This document shows positions 8,204 to 17,254 of a stretch of DNA of 36,740 bases, piece after piece. Below the pieces are notes generated by a model. The model made no database searches. It was not told the DNA's origin and saw only the letters and a list, made by a program, of their open reading frames with translations. The stretch is from Planctomycetota bacterium (GTDB lineage Bacteria > Planctomycetota > J058): positions 1 through 36,740 of the forward strand of contig JAHBXY010000093.1 of assembly GCA_019636275.1 (NCBI GenBank). The letters run 5' to 3'. Positions within the stretch are counted from its first letter, which is position 1. Every line of letters begins with the position of its first letter. Both the position numbers and the translations under genes were made by a program.

Positions 8204-9421
8204 ATGCCCCGCCTCGCCCTGACGCTCGCTCTGACGCTCACGACGACCCTGTGCGCCGCCGCGCGCGCCGTCGACCCCGACCCGAAGGGTCTGTGGGAGG
8301 TGGAGGGGGGCGGGACGCTCGAGGTGACCGCCGCCCGGGGCGAGGGGCGCTACCACCTGCGCTGGGAGACGCCGGGCGGAGGCTACGAGGGGATCGGCCT
8401 GCAGCAGGGGCGGCGCCTGGTCGCGGCCTGGGGCCCGGGCGCGGTCGGCCTCATGCTCACGCGGCGTCAGGGCGACGGCTGGGTGGGGGAGTGGACGACG
8501 CTCGCAGCGGGAGAGGCGACCGGCGGCGTCCTCGGGCGGGAGGCGTGGCCGGGCGCGGCGCTCGAGGGCGAGCGCGACGTCACGGGCGCGCGCCTCGACG
8601 GCCGGCCCTACGCCGGGCGCGTCACGGTCGCGCGGGCCGGCGAGGCGTACGACGTGCGCTGGACGATCGGCGCGGGCGAGCGGCACGTCGGCGTCGGCCT
8701 GCCCGTCGACGCCAGCACGGTCACGATCGCCTTCGGCGAGGGGGCGTTCGGCGTGGCCGTCTACGACCTCGGCGGCGTCGAGGGCGTCGAGGGCCGTTAC
8801 TGCGCGCACGGCGCCGACGCGGTCGGAATCGAGCGCCTGCGGCGCCTCTCCCGGGATCCGGCGGGGCGCTGGGCGCTCGAGCCCGAGGGGACGGTGACCG
8901 TGACCCCGGCCGAGGGCGACGGCCGCTTCGACCTGCGCTGGGAGACGCCGACCGGCCCCTACGAGGGGCTCGGCCTCCTGCGCGGCGGGCGCCTCGTCGT
9001 CGGCTGGGGCCGCGCGCCGGCCGGCGCGATGCTCGTGCGGCGCCAGCGGGGCGTGTGGGTCGGCGAGTGGACCGACCCGAAGGTGGCGGAGGGGCGCAGC
9101 GGCCTCGAGCGCTGGCCGGCCGCGACGCTCGTGGGGTCGCACGCGGTCGAGGGCAGGAACCCGTCCGGGACGGCCTACGTGGGCCAGGTCGAGGTCACCC
9201 GGCAGGGCGACGTGCTGCGCCTGCGCTGGACGGTGGGCGACCGGCAGCACCACGGCGTCGGCCTGCTGCTCGACGCCGACACGCTCGCCGTGGCCTTCGG
9301 CGTCGAGGGCTTCGGCCTGATCGTCTATGACCTGCGCACCGGCGACCGGGTCGAGGGCCGCTGGTGCACGCTGGACGACGGGGCCGTCGGGGTCGAGCGC
9401 CTGCGCCGCGACCCGCGCTGA
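8204..9421 (+). CDS. Secreted fourfold-repeat beta protein, 405 residues (paralogue 1)
   Basis: The ATG at 8204 follows GCAGGAG. The protein begins with a signal peptide (LALTLALTLTTTLCAAARA, cut near residue 22). The rest is two halves of ~190 residues, each made of two related units. The first unit of each half has the form GRYxLRWxTPxxxYEGxGL followed by GxLVxxWG. The second has YxGxVxVxRxGxxxxxxW, GVGLxxDAxTxxxAFG, and YDL...VEGRWC...VGVERLRR. Each repeat has regularly spaced Trp and Gly, suggesting an all-beta fold. A paralogue of exactly the same length lies at 11406, with one gene between. I do not recognise the family. The signal peptide indicates export to the periplasm or outside. 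Confidence 0.8.
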   Translation: MPRLALTLALTLTTTLCAAARAVDPDPKGLWEVEGGGTLEVTAARGEGRYHLRWETPGGGYEGIGLQQGRRLVAAWGPGAVGLMLTRRQGDGWVGEWTTLAAGEATGGVLGREAWPGAALEGERDVTGARLDGRPYAGRVTVARAGEAYDVRWTIGAGERHVGVGLPVDASTVTIAFGEGAFGVAVYDLGGVEGVEGRYCAHGADAVGIERLRRLSRDPAGRWALEPEGTVTVTPAEGDGRFDLRWETPTGPYEGLGLLRGGRLVVGWGRAPAGAMLVRRQRGVWVGEWTDPKVAEGRSGLERWPAATLVGSHAVEGRNPSGTAYVGQVEVTRQGDVLRLRWTVGDRQHHGVGLLLDADTLAVAFGVEGFGLIVYDLRTGDRVEGRWCTLDDGAVGVERLRRDPR

Positions 9422-9570
9422 GCGGGCGTCGGCGCGATCCTCGCCCCCCGTGAGGGCCAGACGCAGCCCACCCAGGGCGACGTTGAGTCACCCCGGCCCC
9501 CTCGGACCGGGGGGGCGGCGCGGCCGCACGGTTTCGTAGAGTCCGCGCCCCTTCGAGCGCGAGTGTGGCC
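9422..9570 (+). promoter_or_regulatory. Intergenic region with hairpin and -10-like TAGAGT
   Basis: A GC hairpin with arms ccccgg (9491-9496) and ccgggg (9507-9512) could end the upstream transcript, although no U-run follows. TAGAGT at 9537-9542 fits the TAnnnT form and lies 28 bases before the ATG at 9571. No -35 is obvious. Confidence 0.3.
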
Positions 9571-11388
9571 ATGTCACGTCCGGGAGCCGTCGTCCTCGTC
9601 CTCGTCCTGGGCCTGACCTGCTCGGCCGCGCCCGCGCGCGCGCAGGCGGAGGCCGCGCAGGCGCGCGACGCGCTGGACCGGGTGGAGGTGGAGGCGCGCG
9701 CCTTGAAGCAGGGTGACCTGCAGCCCGGCAACGCGCTCCTGCAGCGCTGCCACCAGGTGCGCCAGGCGCTCTGGGCCGCCGTGGGCAAGGCCGACGCCGC
9801 CTGGGCCGAGCAGCTGCGCCGCTGCGAGGCGCTCGACCGGCGGATCCAGGAGGTGTGCACGGGCCAGCCCAAGGCCGCCGCCGCGCCCGACGACGCGCTG
9901 CGCCGCGCGACGGGCCTCCTAGACGAGGTGGAGCGGGGCCTGGCGGCCCTGAACCCGGGCGACGTGCCGGCGGCGAACGCGCTCCTCACGAAGCTCGAGG
10001 AGGCCAAGCCGCTGGCCATCGGCTCCCCCGCGCGTGCCAGCGACGCCTGGATCGACTTCTTCCCGCGCGTCCGCGACCTCGACCGCCGCGTCCGCGCCCG
10101 GGCGGCCGAGGCGGCCGGCGCGGCGCCGCAGGGGGCGCCGCGCCCCGGCGAGCGCCCGCCGGCGGCCCCGAAGCCGCTGAGCGCGAGCGACGGCTGGACC
10201 CTGCGGCGGGACTTCTACCCGGCGTGGGACGACGTCGCGGGCCAGCTCGAGCGCCTCCCAGCGGCCGACCTCGGCCTGGCGCGCTTCGCCGAGGGGCTGC
10301 GGGCCGGGATCCGGCGCATGCTCGCGGCCGTGCAGGCCGTCCAGGAGCAGGGCCACCCCGACGTGCGCTGGTGCCGGCAGCGCCTCCACGCGCTGAACGA
10401 GGCGCTCGAGGCGAGGATCCGCGAGGGCGTGGCGCTGCAGGAGCAGCGGCGGCGGGCGGCCGCCGCGGCCGCCGAGGACGTCAACGGCCGCCTGCGCGAG
10501 CTCAGCGAGGCCTTCGACCCGACGACGCTGCGCTGCGGCCTCGAGCCGCCGTACACCCCCGAGCGCGTCCAGGCGTGGGCCGCCGACCTGAAGCGCCTGC
10601 GGCAGGTCGCGGCCAGCGGCCAGGCCGAGATGGAGCGGCTCCGGACGCGCCATCCGCAGTACGCCCGCGACCCGGCGGTCGCGGACATGCACCGGCGCTT
10701 CCAGCACTGGCTCCCGGGCCAGGTCGACCACGCGCTGCTCGAGGCCACCGGCTGGGCCGCCGACGGCGCGCGCCGGACGGCGCCGGGGCGGCTGGGCGAC
10801 CTGGTCGCGCGCGGCCAGACGGCCCGCGGGCAGGCGCTCACGGACGACCTGCTGGCGGACGACGCCTGGGTCACGCAGCTCCTCACGGACCTCCGCGAGG
10901 GCGCGGCCGCGGCCGACGGCCTGCGCGCCGTGGCCCGCGAGCTGTTCGGCAAGGACGACCCCGCCCTCGGCCAGCAGGCCGCCGACCTGCGCGCCGCGGC
11001 CGCGCGCGCCGAGGACCGCGCACAGCGCGCGCTCGCCCGTGTGCGCCTGCCCGGCGCGGCGACGAGCGACCCGCGCCTGCTCCAGGTGGCGCGGGACTGC
11101 ATGGCGGGCGCCCCCGAGCGCCTCGTCATCACCAGCCTCCCCGAGCGCAAGACGGAGCGCCGGAGCGACTCGTGGGTGGAGGGCGACTACCTCTACACGC
11201 GCACGTGGACCGAGGAGTGGGAGGAGTTCTACGTGGCGGCCGCCGAGAGGGTCGGCGAGCACCACCGGATCGTCACCTACGTGCTCAAGTTCGTGCACCG
11301 GGCGTCCGGCATGAAGCCGGAGGGCCGCTGGTACTGCCACCTGCGCCTCGAAGGCCAGCGGATCCTGCCCGAGAACATCGCGAAGTAG
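9571..11388 (+). CDS. Secreted helical (coiled-coil-rich) protein of unknown function
   Basis: A 605-residue protein with a clear signal peptide (AVVLVLVLGLTCSAAPARA, cut near residue 25). It is then almost entirely helical, with many Ala, Arg, Glu and Leu heptad-like stretches such as AALQEQRRRAAAAAAEDVN. A short beta-prone domain at the end (about 520-605) includes SWVEGDYLYTRTWTEEWEEF and KPEGRWYCHLRL. The ATG at 9571 was chosen over a GTG six bases earlier because the signal peptide starts there. Neither has a good Shine-Dalgarno. The next gene begins 17 bp after its stop, so the two are probably cotranscribed. It sits between two 405-residue paralogues, which suggests the three exported proteins act together. 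No family recognised. Confidence 0.75.
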   Translation: MSRPGAVVLVLVLGLTCSAAPARAQAEAAQARDALDRVEVEARALKQGDLQPGNALLQRCHQVRQALWAAVGKADAAWAEQLRRCEALDRRIQEVCTGQPKAAAAPDDALRRATGLLDEVERGLAALNPGDVPAANALLTKLEEAKPLAIGSPARASDAWIDFFPRVRDLDRRVRARAAEAAGAAPQGAPRPGERPPAAPKPLSASDGWTLRRDFYPAWDDVAGQLERLPAADLGLARFAEGLRAGIRRMLAAVQAVQEQGHPDVRWCRQRLHALNEALEARIREGVALQEQRRRAAAAAAEDVNGRLRELSEAFDPTTLRCGLEPPYTPERVQAWAADLKRLRQVAASGQAEMERLRTRHPQYARDPAVADMHRRFQHWLPGQVDHALLEATGWAADGARRTAPGRLGDLVARGQTARGQALTDDLLADDAWVTQLLTDLREGAAAADGLRAVARELFGKDDPALGQQAADLRAAAARAEDRAQRALARVRLPGAATSDPRLLQVARDCMAGAPERLVITSLPERKTERRSDSWVEGDYLYTRTWTEEWEEFYVAAAERVGEHHRIVTYVLKFVHRASGMKPEGRWYCHLRLEGQRILPENIAK

Positions 11389-11405
11389 CCAGGAGCGAGC
11401 TCACC

Positions 11406-12623
11406 ATGTCGACGCCCTTCGACCCCCGCCCCGCCGTGACCGCCCTGGCCGTCGGCCTGGCGCTCGGCGGAGCCGCCGGCGCGCAGGACCCCCGCGGCGT
11501 GTGGACGGTGGAGACCGGCGGGACGCTCGAGGTCACGCCCTCGCCCCGGACCCCCGGGCGCCACCGCCTGCAGTGGGACACGGGCAAGGCCACCTACGCC
11601 GGCGTCGGCCTCCTCCGCGGCGGGCGCCTCGTCGTCGGCTGGGGGCGCGCCGCGGACGTCGGGGTCGCCCTCATGAAGCGCGACGGCGCCCGCTGGACCG
11701 GCGAGTGGACCACGTTGAACGCCCCCGACGAGCGCGGAGCGACCGAGGTGTGGCCCGGCGCGGCGCTCGAGGGCGAGCGGGAGGTCACGGGCACGAACCT
11801 GCGGGGCGACGCCTACCGCGGGCGCATGACGGCGGCCCGGCGCGGCGACGTCGTGCACCTCGCGTGGAAGGTCGGCGAGCGCGAGTACGCGGGCGTGGGG
11901 ATCCCGCTCGACGCCGACACGCTGGCGGTCGGGTTCGGGGTGGGCAACTTCGGCGTCATGGTCTACGACCTCGCCGGGGGCGACGCGGTCGAGGGGCGCT
12001 GGTGCGCGGAGAACAACCAGCGGATCGGCGTCGAGCGCATCCGCCGCCGCGCGGCCGACCCGGCCGGCTCCTGGGCGATCGACGGCGGCGGGACGCTGAG
12101 CATCACGGCCGCCGCCGGGGAGGGGCGCTACGGCCTGCGCTGGGACACCGGGCGCTCGACCTACGAGGGGATCGGGATCGCGCGCGGCGGCCGCCTGGTC
12201 GTCGGCTGGGGGCGCGGCGTGGCCGGCGTCCTGCTCGCCCGGCGCCAGGGCGACGGCTGGACCGGCGAGTGGACGACGCCCGACGCGGCGGGCGGCCGCT
12301 CGGGGACCGAGGCCTGGCCGGGCGCCGCGCTCGAGGGCGCGCGCGACGTGTCGGGCACCAACCCGGCCGGCGGGCGCTACGCCGGGCGCGTCACCGTCGA
12401 GCGGCGCGGCGACGTGCACCACCTCGCCTGGACCGTCGGCGAGCGGCAGTTCACGGGGGTCGGGATCGCCCTCGACGCCGACACGCTGGCCGTGGGCTTC
12501 GGGACGGGCAACTTCGGCGTGATCGTCTACGACCTCGCCGGCGGCGACGCCCTCGAGGGGCGCTGGTGCGCGCAGAGCGACCAGCGGGTCGGGGTCGAGC
12601 GCCTGCGCCGCGCGTCGCGGTAG
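11406..12623 (+). CDS. Secreted fourfold-repeat beta protein, 405 residues (paralogue 2)
   Basis: The ATG at 11406 follows AGGAGCGAGCTCACC. A signal peptide (ALAVGLALGGAAGA) precedes two ~190-residue halves with the same plan as the protein at 8204. The second halves are especially close. Shared landmarks are GTLxVT, GRYGLRWDT, YEGIGI, GGRLVVGWG, GEWTT, WPGAALEG, LDADTLAVGFG, NFGVIVYDL and EGRWC...VGVERLRR. Both paralogues are 405 residues, so the duplication is recent or under length constraint. The internal halves of this copy are more alike than those of paralogue 1. The gene ends 15 bp from the convergent Mo-hydroxylase operon. Function unknown; an exported structural or ligand-binding protein is the most that can be said. 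Confidence 0.8.
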   Translation: MSTPFDPRPAVTALAVGLALGGAAGAQDPRGVWTVETGGTLEVTPSPRTPGRHRLQWDTGKATYAGVGLLRGGRLVVGWGRAADVGVALMKRDGARWTGEWTTLNAPDERGATEVWPGAALEGEREVTGTNLRGDAYRGRMTAARRGDVVHLAWKVGEREYAGVGIPLDADTLAVGFGVGNFGVMVYDLAGGDAVEGRWCAENNQRIGVERIRRRAADPAGSWAIDGGGTLSITAAAGEGRYGLRWDTGRSTYEGIGIARGGRLVVGWGRGVAGVLLARRQGDGWTGEWTTPDAAGGRSGTEAWPGAALEGARDVSGTNPAGGRYAGRVTVERRGDVHHLAWTVGERQFTGVGIALDADTLAVGFGTGNFGVIVYDLAGGDALEGRWCAQSDQRVGVERLRRASR

Positions 12624-12638
12624 CGACGACCGCGACGA

Positions 12639-15071
12639 CTACACCCGCGCCTCGGCCGGCTGGCGGCTCGTCCGCGCCGCCTTCTCCAGCCACGCCTTGC
12701 GGATCTCCTCGGGCGTGATCGGGAGCTTGCGGAAGCGGATCCCGAGCGCCTGGGCGATCGCGTTGGCGATCGTGGGCCCGGGGCCGTCGGTCGGGATCTC
12801 GGAGACCGACTTGGCGCCGAAGGGACCGGACGGCTCGTAGGTGCGCACGAGGATCGTCTGGAAGTCGGGCACGTCGAGCGACGTGAACTGCTTGTAGTCG
12901 CGGAAGGTGTCGTTGAGCAGCCGGCCGTTGCCGTCGAAGATGTAGTCCTCGGTCAGCGCGTAGCCCATCATCGTCGTCGCGCCGCCCTCGGTCTGCCCCT
13001 CGCAGCTCTCGGGGTGGATCGCCACGCCGCAGTCGACCGCCGCCACGTAGCGCAGGAGCTTGACCCCGCCAGTCTCCGTGTCGACCTCCACCTCGGCGAA
13101 GTGGGCCGAGAAGGGCGGCGGGCACTCGAAGCTCATGTGCGAGCCGTAGTGCATGATCTGGTGCTGGTCGTGCTCGTAGAAGGTCGACAGGCAGATCTCG
13201 GAGTAGGAGAGCTTCTTGCCGTCGGGCCGCACGACGTGCTGGTCCTCGCAGGAGAGCTGGTCGAGCTCGCAGCCGGTCGGGTCGCCCGCGTGGCGCCACA
13301 TCTCGGCCGCCGCGCGCTTGAGCTGCTCGCACACCCCGGCCGCCGCCTTCTGCACGGCCGTGCCGGAGATGTACGTCGTGCTCGAGGCGTAGGCGCCCTT
13401 GTCGAAGGGCGTGATGTCGGTGTCCGACGAGTAGATCTGGATCTTCGACAGCGGCACCGAGAGCTGCTCGGCCGCGATCTGCGCCAGGATCGTGTCGGAG
13501 CCGGTGCCGATGTCCGTCGCGCCGACGAGCAGGTTGAACGAGCCGTCGTCGTTGAGCTTCAGGAACGCCGCCGCCATGTCGACGCCCGGGATCCCCGAGC
13601 CGTGCATGAGGCAGGTCATGCCCATGCCGCGCTTGATCGGCCCGTCGTTCTTGAAGCTCAGCCGCCGCTCCCAGCCGATCGCCTTCGCGCCGCGGTCGAT
13701 GCACTCCTGCACCCCGCAGCTGCGGATCTTCTGCGGCGGCCCCTCCTTGCCCTCGCCCAGCGCCTTGGCCAGCGGGTTCTCGTCGCCCGGCCGGAGGATG
13801 TTCTTGCTCCTGAACTCCGCCGGGTCGAGCCCCAGGAGGTCGGCGACCTCGTCCATGTGGGCCTCCATGGCGAAGAAGCCCTGCGGCCCGCCGTAGCCGC
13901 GGAACGCGCCGCCCACCGGGAGGTTCGTGTAGGCGGTGGTCATGATGAACTTGTAGGCGTCGGCCCGGTAGAGCGGCAGCGTCTTGCCCGCCGTGCAGCC
14001 CTGCACGGTGAGCGCGTGCGCGCCGTAGGCGCCCGTGTTGGCGAGGACCTCGAGCTCCTGCGCCACGAGCGTGCCGTCCTTCTTCACGCCGGTCTTCCAC
14101 CTGAGGCGCTGCGGGTGGCGCGTGCGCGCGGAGCTGAACTCCTCCTGGCGCGTGTAGCAGAACCGCGCCGGCCGGCGCGTGCGCAGGGTCACGAGCGCCG
14201 GGATGTCGTCGAGGAGCACCTCCTGCTTGCCGCCGAAGCCGCCGCCGATCCGCGGCTTGATCACGCGGATGCGCTGCACGGGGATCTCGAGGATCCGCGC
14301 CAGGATCCGCCGGCTGTGGAAGGGCACCTGCGTGGCGCAGCGGAGCACCAGGCGGTCGTCCTCGTCGAGCCAGGCGATCGCCACGTGCGGCTCGAGGGCG
14401 CAGTGCTGCTGGTAGGGGACCGAGTACCAGTGCTCGAGCACGAGGTCGGCCTTGGCGAACGCGGCGTCGGTGTCGCCGTGGCCCACCTCCATGGCGGCCG
14501 CGATGTTCCGCTTGGGGTCGAAGCCGGCGATCCCCGTGCAGTCGGGCTCGTCGTGGATCACCGGCGCGCCGGGCGCGATCGCCTCGCGCGTGTCGAAGAC
14601 GGCCGGCAGGACCTCGTAGTCGACCTTGATCTTCTTCACGGCGATCGCCGCCGCGCGCTCGTCCTCGGCCGCCACGCAGGCCACGCGGTCGCCGACGAAG
14701 CGGACCTTCGGGTCGAAGATCATGGCGTCGTAGGGCGAGGGCTCGGGGTGGCCCTGCCCGGCGGTCGTGTAGCGGATCGGCTTGACGTTGAAGCAGTGAT
14801 AGATCGCCACGACCCCGGGCACTCGCTCGGCCTCGGACGTGTCGATCGCCTTGATCCGCGCGTGGGCGTGCGGGCTCCAGAGCATCTTCACGTGGAGCAT
14901 GCCGGGGAGCGTGATGTCGTCGGTGTAGGTGCCCTTGCCGAGCGCCAGCTTGAGCGCGTCGACGCGGCGCTCGTTCTTGTTCACGACCTTGAAGCGGTCG
15001 TAGTGGCCCATGGAGCCGGCGCCGGTGTCCCAGGCCTGGTCGGCGCCGTTGCCCTGCTGCTGCGCGCTCAC
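12639..15071 (-). CDS. Molybdenum hydroxylase large subunit (xanthine dehydrogenase family, XdhA/XdhD-like)
   Basis: An 810-residue molybdopterin-binding subunit. Family landmarks, in order, are YTDDITLPGMLHVK, the substrate-domain QHCALEPHVAIAW, the pterin loop RIGGGFGGKQE, AFRGYGGPQGFF, ATDIGTGSDTILAQIAAE, and the C-terminal FGAKSVSEIPTDGPGPTIANA. The Glu of the last motif matches the general base of xanthine dehydrogenase. Enzymes of this family hydroxylate purines or other N-heterocycles at a Mo centre and pass electrons through 2Fe-2S clusters to FAD. The GTG at 15071 overlaps the TGA of the 2Fe-2S subunit and follows GGGAGG. Being in an operon with a YqeB-type protein points to the selenium-dependent Mo-hydroxylase group rather than classical XDH. 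Substrate not determined. Confidence 0.85.
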   Translation of the reverse strand: MSAQQQGNGADQAWDTGAGSMGHYDRFKVVNKNERRVDALKLALGKGTYTDDITLPGMLHVKMLWSPHAHARIKAIDTSEAERVPGVVAIYHCFNVKPIRYTTAGQGHPEPSPYDAMIFDPKVRFVGDRVACVAAEDERAAAIAVKKIKVDYEVLPAVFDTREAIAPGAPVIHDEPDCTGIAGFDPKRNIAAAMEVGHGDTDAAFAKADLVLEHWYSVPYQQHCALEPHVAIAWLDEDDRLVLRCATQVPFHSRRILARILEIPVQRIRVIKPRIGGGFGGKQEVLLDDIPALVTLRTRRPARFCYTRQEEFSSARTRHPQRLRWKTGVKKDGTLVAQELEVLANTGAYGAHALTVQGCTAGKTLPLYRADAYKFIMTTAYTNLPVGGAFRGYGGPQGFFAMEAHMDEVADLLGLDPAEFRSKNILRPGDENPLAKALGEGKEGPPQKIRSCGVQECIDRGAKAIGWERRLSFKNDGPIKRGMGMTCLMHGSGIPGVDMAAAFLKLNDDGSFNLLVGATDIGTGSDTILAQIAAEQLSVPLSKIQIYSSDTDITPFDKGAYASSTTYISGTAVQKAAAGVCEQLKRAAAEMWRHAGDPTGCELDQLSCEDQHVVRPDGKKLSYSEICLSTFYEHDQHQIMHYGSHMSFECPPPFSAHFAEVEVDTETGGVKLLRYVAAVDCGVAIHPESCEGQTEGGATTMMGYALTEDYIFDGNGRLLNDTFRDYKQFTSLDVPDFQTILVRTYEPSGPFGAKSVSEIPTDGPGPTIANAIAQALGIRFRKLPITPEEIRKAWLEKAARTSRQPAEARV

Positions 15072-15559
15072 GAGCGACCTCCCGTCTTCGCCACGTCGCC
15101 GGCCCGGCAGCGCTCGGCCGCCTGCAGGACCGCGGCGATCGGCTTCACGTAGCCCGTGCACCGGCACAGGTGCCCGGCGAGGCACTCGCGCGCGTCCCGC
15201 TCGGTCGGCGCCGGGTTCTGCGCCAGGAGCGCCTGCGTGGCGATCACCATGCCGGGCGTGCAGTAGCCGCACTGGACGGCCGTCGCGTCGACGAACGCCT
15301 CCTGGATCGGGTGCGGCCGCTCGAAGCCGCCGAGGCCCTCGACGGTCGTGACGGCGTGCCCGTCGGCCTGCGCGGCCAGCAGGATGCAGCTCGCCACCTC
15401 CTCGCCGTCGAGCAGCACCGAGCAGGCGCCGCAGTCGCCCGTCTCGCAGCCGCGCTTGGTGCCGATCAGCCCGTGGCGCCTGAGCGCCTCGGTGAGGAAC
15501 TCCCACGGCGCGCAGGTGAGCGTCGCCGGCTCGCCGTTCAGGGTCAGGCGGACCTTCAA
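15068..15559 (-). CDS. Molybdenum hydroxylase 2Fe-2S subunit (XdhC/CoxS-like)
   Basis: A 163-residue iron-sulfur subunit with both clusters visible. The plant-type ferredoxin site is Cys38, 43, 46 and 58 (GCETGDCGACSVLLDG...SC). The helical-domain site is Cys97, 100, 132 and 134 (QCGYCTPGM and HLCRCTGY). It relays electrons from the Mo centre to FAD. The TTG start at 15559 lies in a TTGA overlap with the stop of the FAD subunit and follows GAGGAGG, so translation is coupled. Length is normal for a separate small subunit. Confidence 0.92.
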   Translation of the reverse strand: MKVRLTLNGEPATLTCAPWEFLTEALRRHGLIGTKRGCETGDCGACSVLLDGEEVASCILLAAQADGHAVTTVEGLGGFERPHPIQEAFVDATAVQCGYCTPGMVIATQALLAQNPAPTERDARECLAGHLCRCTGYVKPIAAVLQAAERCRAGDVAKTGGRS

Positions 15560-16428
15560 AGGACCTCCTCCTCGCCCAGCACACGGGCCAGCGCCCGCAC
15601 GACGAGCGTCGCCGTCACGTCCTGCCGGTACTCGCCCGAGACCCACGCGTCGCCCCAGGGCTCCAGCTCCGTCATGAGCGACAGGCGCACGGCCTCCCGC
15701 CAGCCCTGCGGGAACGCGGCGCCCGGCGCGTGCCACGAGGCGATCAGCGACTCGGTGTCGCCGAGGCGCTTGAGGTGCGCCGCGCGCGGGCCCTGCAGGT
15801 TCACGGCGATCCGCACCCCCGACGGCCGCCGCACGACGGCCGCGTTGCACAGGGGCGCGTCGACGGCCGTGCGCGAGAAGCGCCGGTAGGCGCCCTGGCC
15901 CTCGCCGAGCGGGAGCAGCACCTCGGCCACGAGCGCGCCGCGCAGCGCCCTGCGGGCGGCCGCGCCGAGCGGGTAGTCGATCACCTGCTCGTCGACGGCG
16001 CCGGCCCGTCCGGGGCGCAGGAGGCGCAGCTTCGCGCCCAGGGCCGCCAGCACGGGCGGCAGGTCCTGGTCGCCGCGGTCGGTGCACACGCGCCCGCCGA
16101 CCGTGCTCCGGTTCTGCAGGGCCACGACCGCGAACCCGGCCGCCGCCTCGCGCAGGCCCTCGAGGAGCGGCAGGGCGAAGGCCGCGTCGCGGCGCAGGCG
16201 CGCCAGGGTCACGAGGGCGCCGACGCGCAGGAGGTCGCCCTCGACGCGCACGTCGCGCAGGGGCAGCGCCTGCAGGTCGATCACGTGGACGAGCTCCTCG
16301 TGCCCGCGCACGTTGAGCTCCGTCCCTCCGGCCAGCAGCGCCGTCGGCTCGTCGTGGGCCTCGGCCAGGAGCGCCAGGCACTCCTCGATCGACGCCGGTC
16401 GGCTGTAACGCTCGAGCGCTAGGTACAC
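15556..16428 (-). CDS. Molybdenum hydroxylase FAD-binding subunit (XdhB/CoxM-like)
   Basis: A 290-residue flavin subunit. FAD motifs are ALLAGGTELNVRG near residue 37 and QNRSTVGGRVCTDRGDQDLPP near 105, and the CO-dehydrogenase flavoprotein C-terminal domain follows (SRTAVDAPLCNAAVV). It takes electrons from the iron-sulfur subunit and passes them to the outside acceptor. The GTG at 16428 has GAGGAGGG just upstream and overlaps the end of the YqeB-like gene by 10 bp. A longer reading upstream would run through that gene in another frame and is rejected. Confidence 0.9.
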   Translation of the reverse strand: MYLALERYSRPASIEECLALLAEAHDEPTALLAGGTELNVRGHEELVHVIDLQALPLRDVRVEGDLLRVGALVTLARLRRDAAFALPLLEGLREAAAGFAVVALQNRSTVGGRVCTDRGDQDLPPVLAALGAKLRLLRPGRAGAVDEQVIDYPLGAAARRALRGALVAEVLLPLGEGQGAYRRFSRTAVDAPLCNAAVVRRPSGVRIAVNLQGPRAAHLKRLGDTESLIASWHAPGAAFPQGWREAVRLSLMTELEPWGDAWVSGEYRQDVTATLVVRALARVLGEEEVL

Positions 16429-17246
16429 CGCGCCCTCCTCTCGTCCGGGGCGAGCAGCGCCACGGCCTCCAGGACCCCTCGTCCCACGGCGCGCGCCTTG
16501 TCGGTCATCTCCAGGAGGAGCGCCGGGTCCCGCCGCGGGTCCACGTCGCCCACCTTGTGCCCGGCGCCCACCCACACGCCGCTGAGCTTGAGGCCACGGA
16601 TCATACCGGACAGGCCCGCCCGGACGGGCTGCTCCCCGGCCTCGCCCTGGACCTGACCGACGACGTCGCCCGCCTCGACCGGGTCGCCGAGGTCGCGCGA
16701 CCGACGGAACGTCCCGGCGCACGGCGCGACGATGAGCCGCTCGCGCCGGTAGCCAGCGACCGCGCCGGGCACGCCCGTGTGCGGCTCCGCGGCGCCCTCG
16801 GTGATCACGCGGCCCAGCCGCGGCCCGCGGTTCGACTCGATCACCGCGTGCGCGTCGACGCCCGCCCGGAACCCGGGCCCGATGCCAACCACCCGCGGCG
16901 CCTCGTCCAGCCGCGTCGACGGCTCGGTGAGCGCGCGCATGCGCGCGTCGACGAGGAGGTCGGGGCGAAGGCGCAGGTCGGCCTCGGCCCCGGTCCACAG
17001 GGCCACCTCGCGCCGACCCCACGCGGCGCGCACGTCGGCCGGCGCGTCGCAGCGCGTGGCCTCGACGCCCTGCACGATGACGCGGCCGTCGGGGGCGACC
17101 GCGGCCGCCGCGAACGCGACCGTCAGTCGGAGCGCCGAGGGGAGCGGTCGGTCGACGACGACCACGCGCCAGCCGCCCTGGTGCAGGGCGTGGGCGATCC
17201 CGGTCCCGAGGTCGCCGCCGCCGCGGACGAGCGCAACCTGCTGCAT
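16419..17246 (-). CDS. yqeB: YqeB/EF2563-family Mo-hydroxylase accessory protein
   Basis: This 275-residue protein starts QVALVRGGGDLGTGIAHALH, a Rossmann-like opening. It carries the family signature GIGPGFRAGVDAHAVIES plus NRGPRLGRVITEGAAEPHTG in the middle. The C-terminal half has a biotinyl-lipoyl-like stretch, DPVEAGDVVGQVQGE. The EF2563/YqeB family is a marker of selenium-dependent molybdenum hydroxylase systems, where it is thought to help mature the enzyme. Here it is first in the operon, directly before the three enzyme subunits. The ATG at 17246 has no Shine-Dalgarno but has TATCAT eight bases before it. SelD or other selenium genes are not in the window, so use of selenium is inference. 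Confidence 0.8.
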   Translation of the reverse strand: MQQVALVRGGGDLGTGIAHALHQGGWRVVVVDRPLPSALRLTVAFAAAAVAPDGRVIVQGVEATRCDAPADVRAAWGRREVALWTGAEADLRLRPDLLVDARMRALTEPSTRLDEAPRVVGIGPGFRAGVDAHAVIESNRGPRLGRVITEGAAEPHTGVPGAVAGYRRERLIVAPCAGTFRRSRDLGDPVEAGDVVGQVQGEAGEQPVRAGLSGMIRGLKLSGVWVGAGHKVGDVDPRRDPALLLEMTDKARAVGRGVLEAVALLAPDERRARCT

Positions 17247-17254
17247 CGGCGGAC

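Noticed and set aside
9855..12623. A single 922-residue rightward protein covering the helical protein and paralogue 2
   Set aside because: The first half is an Arg/Pro/Gly-rich shadow of the helical protein in another frame. Only the end, from 11406, is the real secreted protein with its own signal peptide and Shine-Dalgarno.
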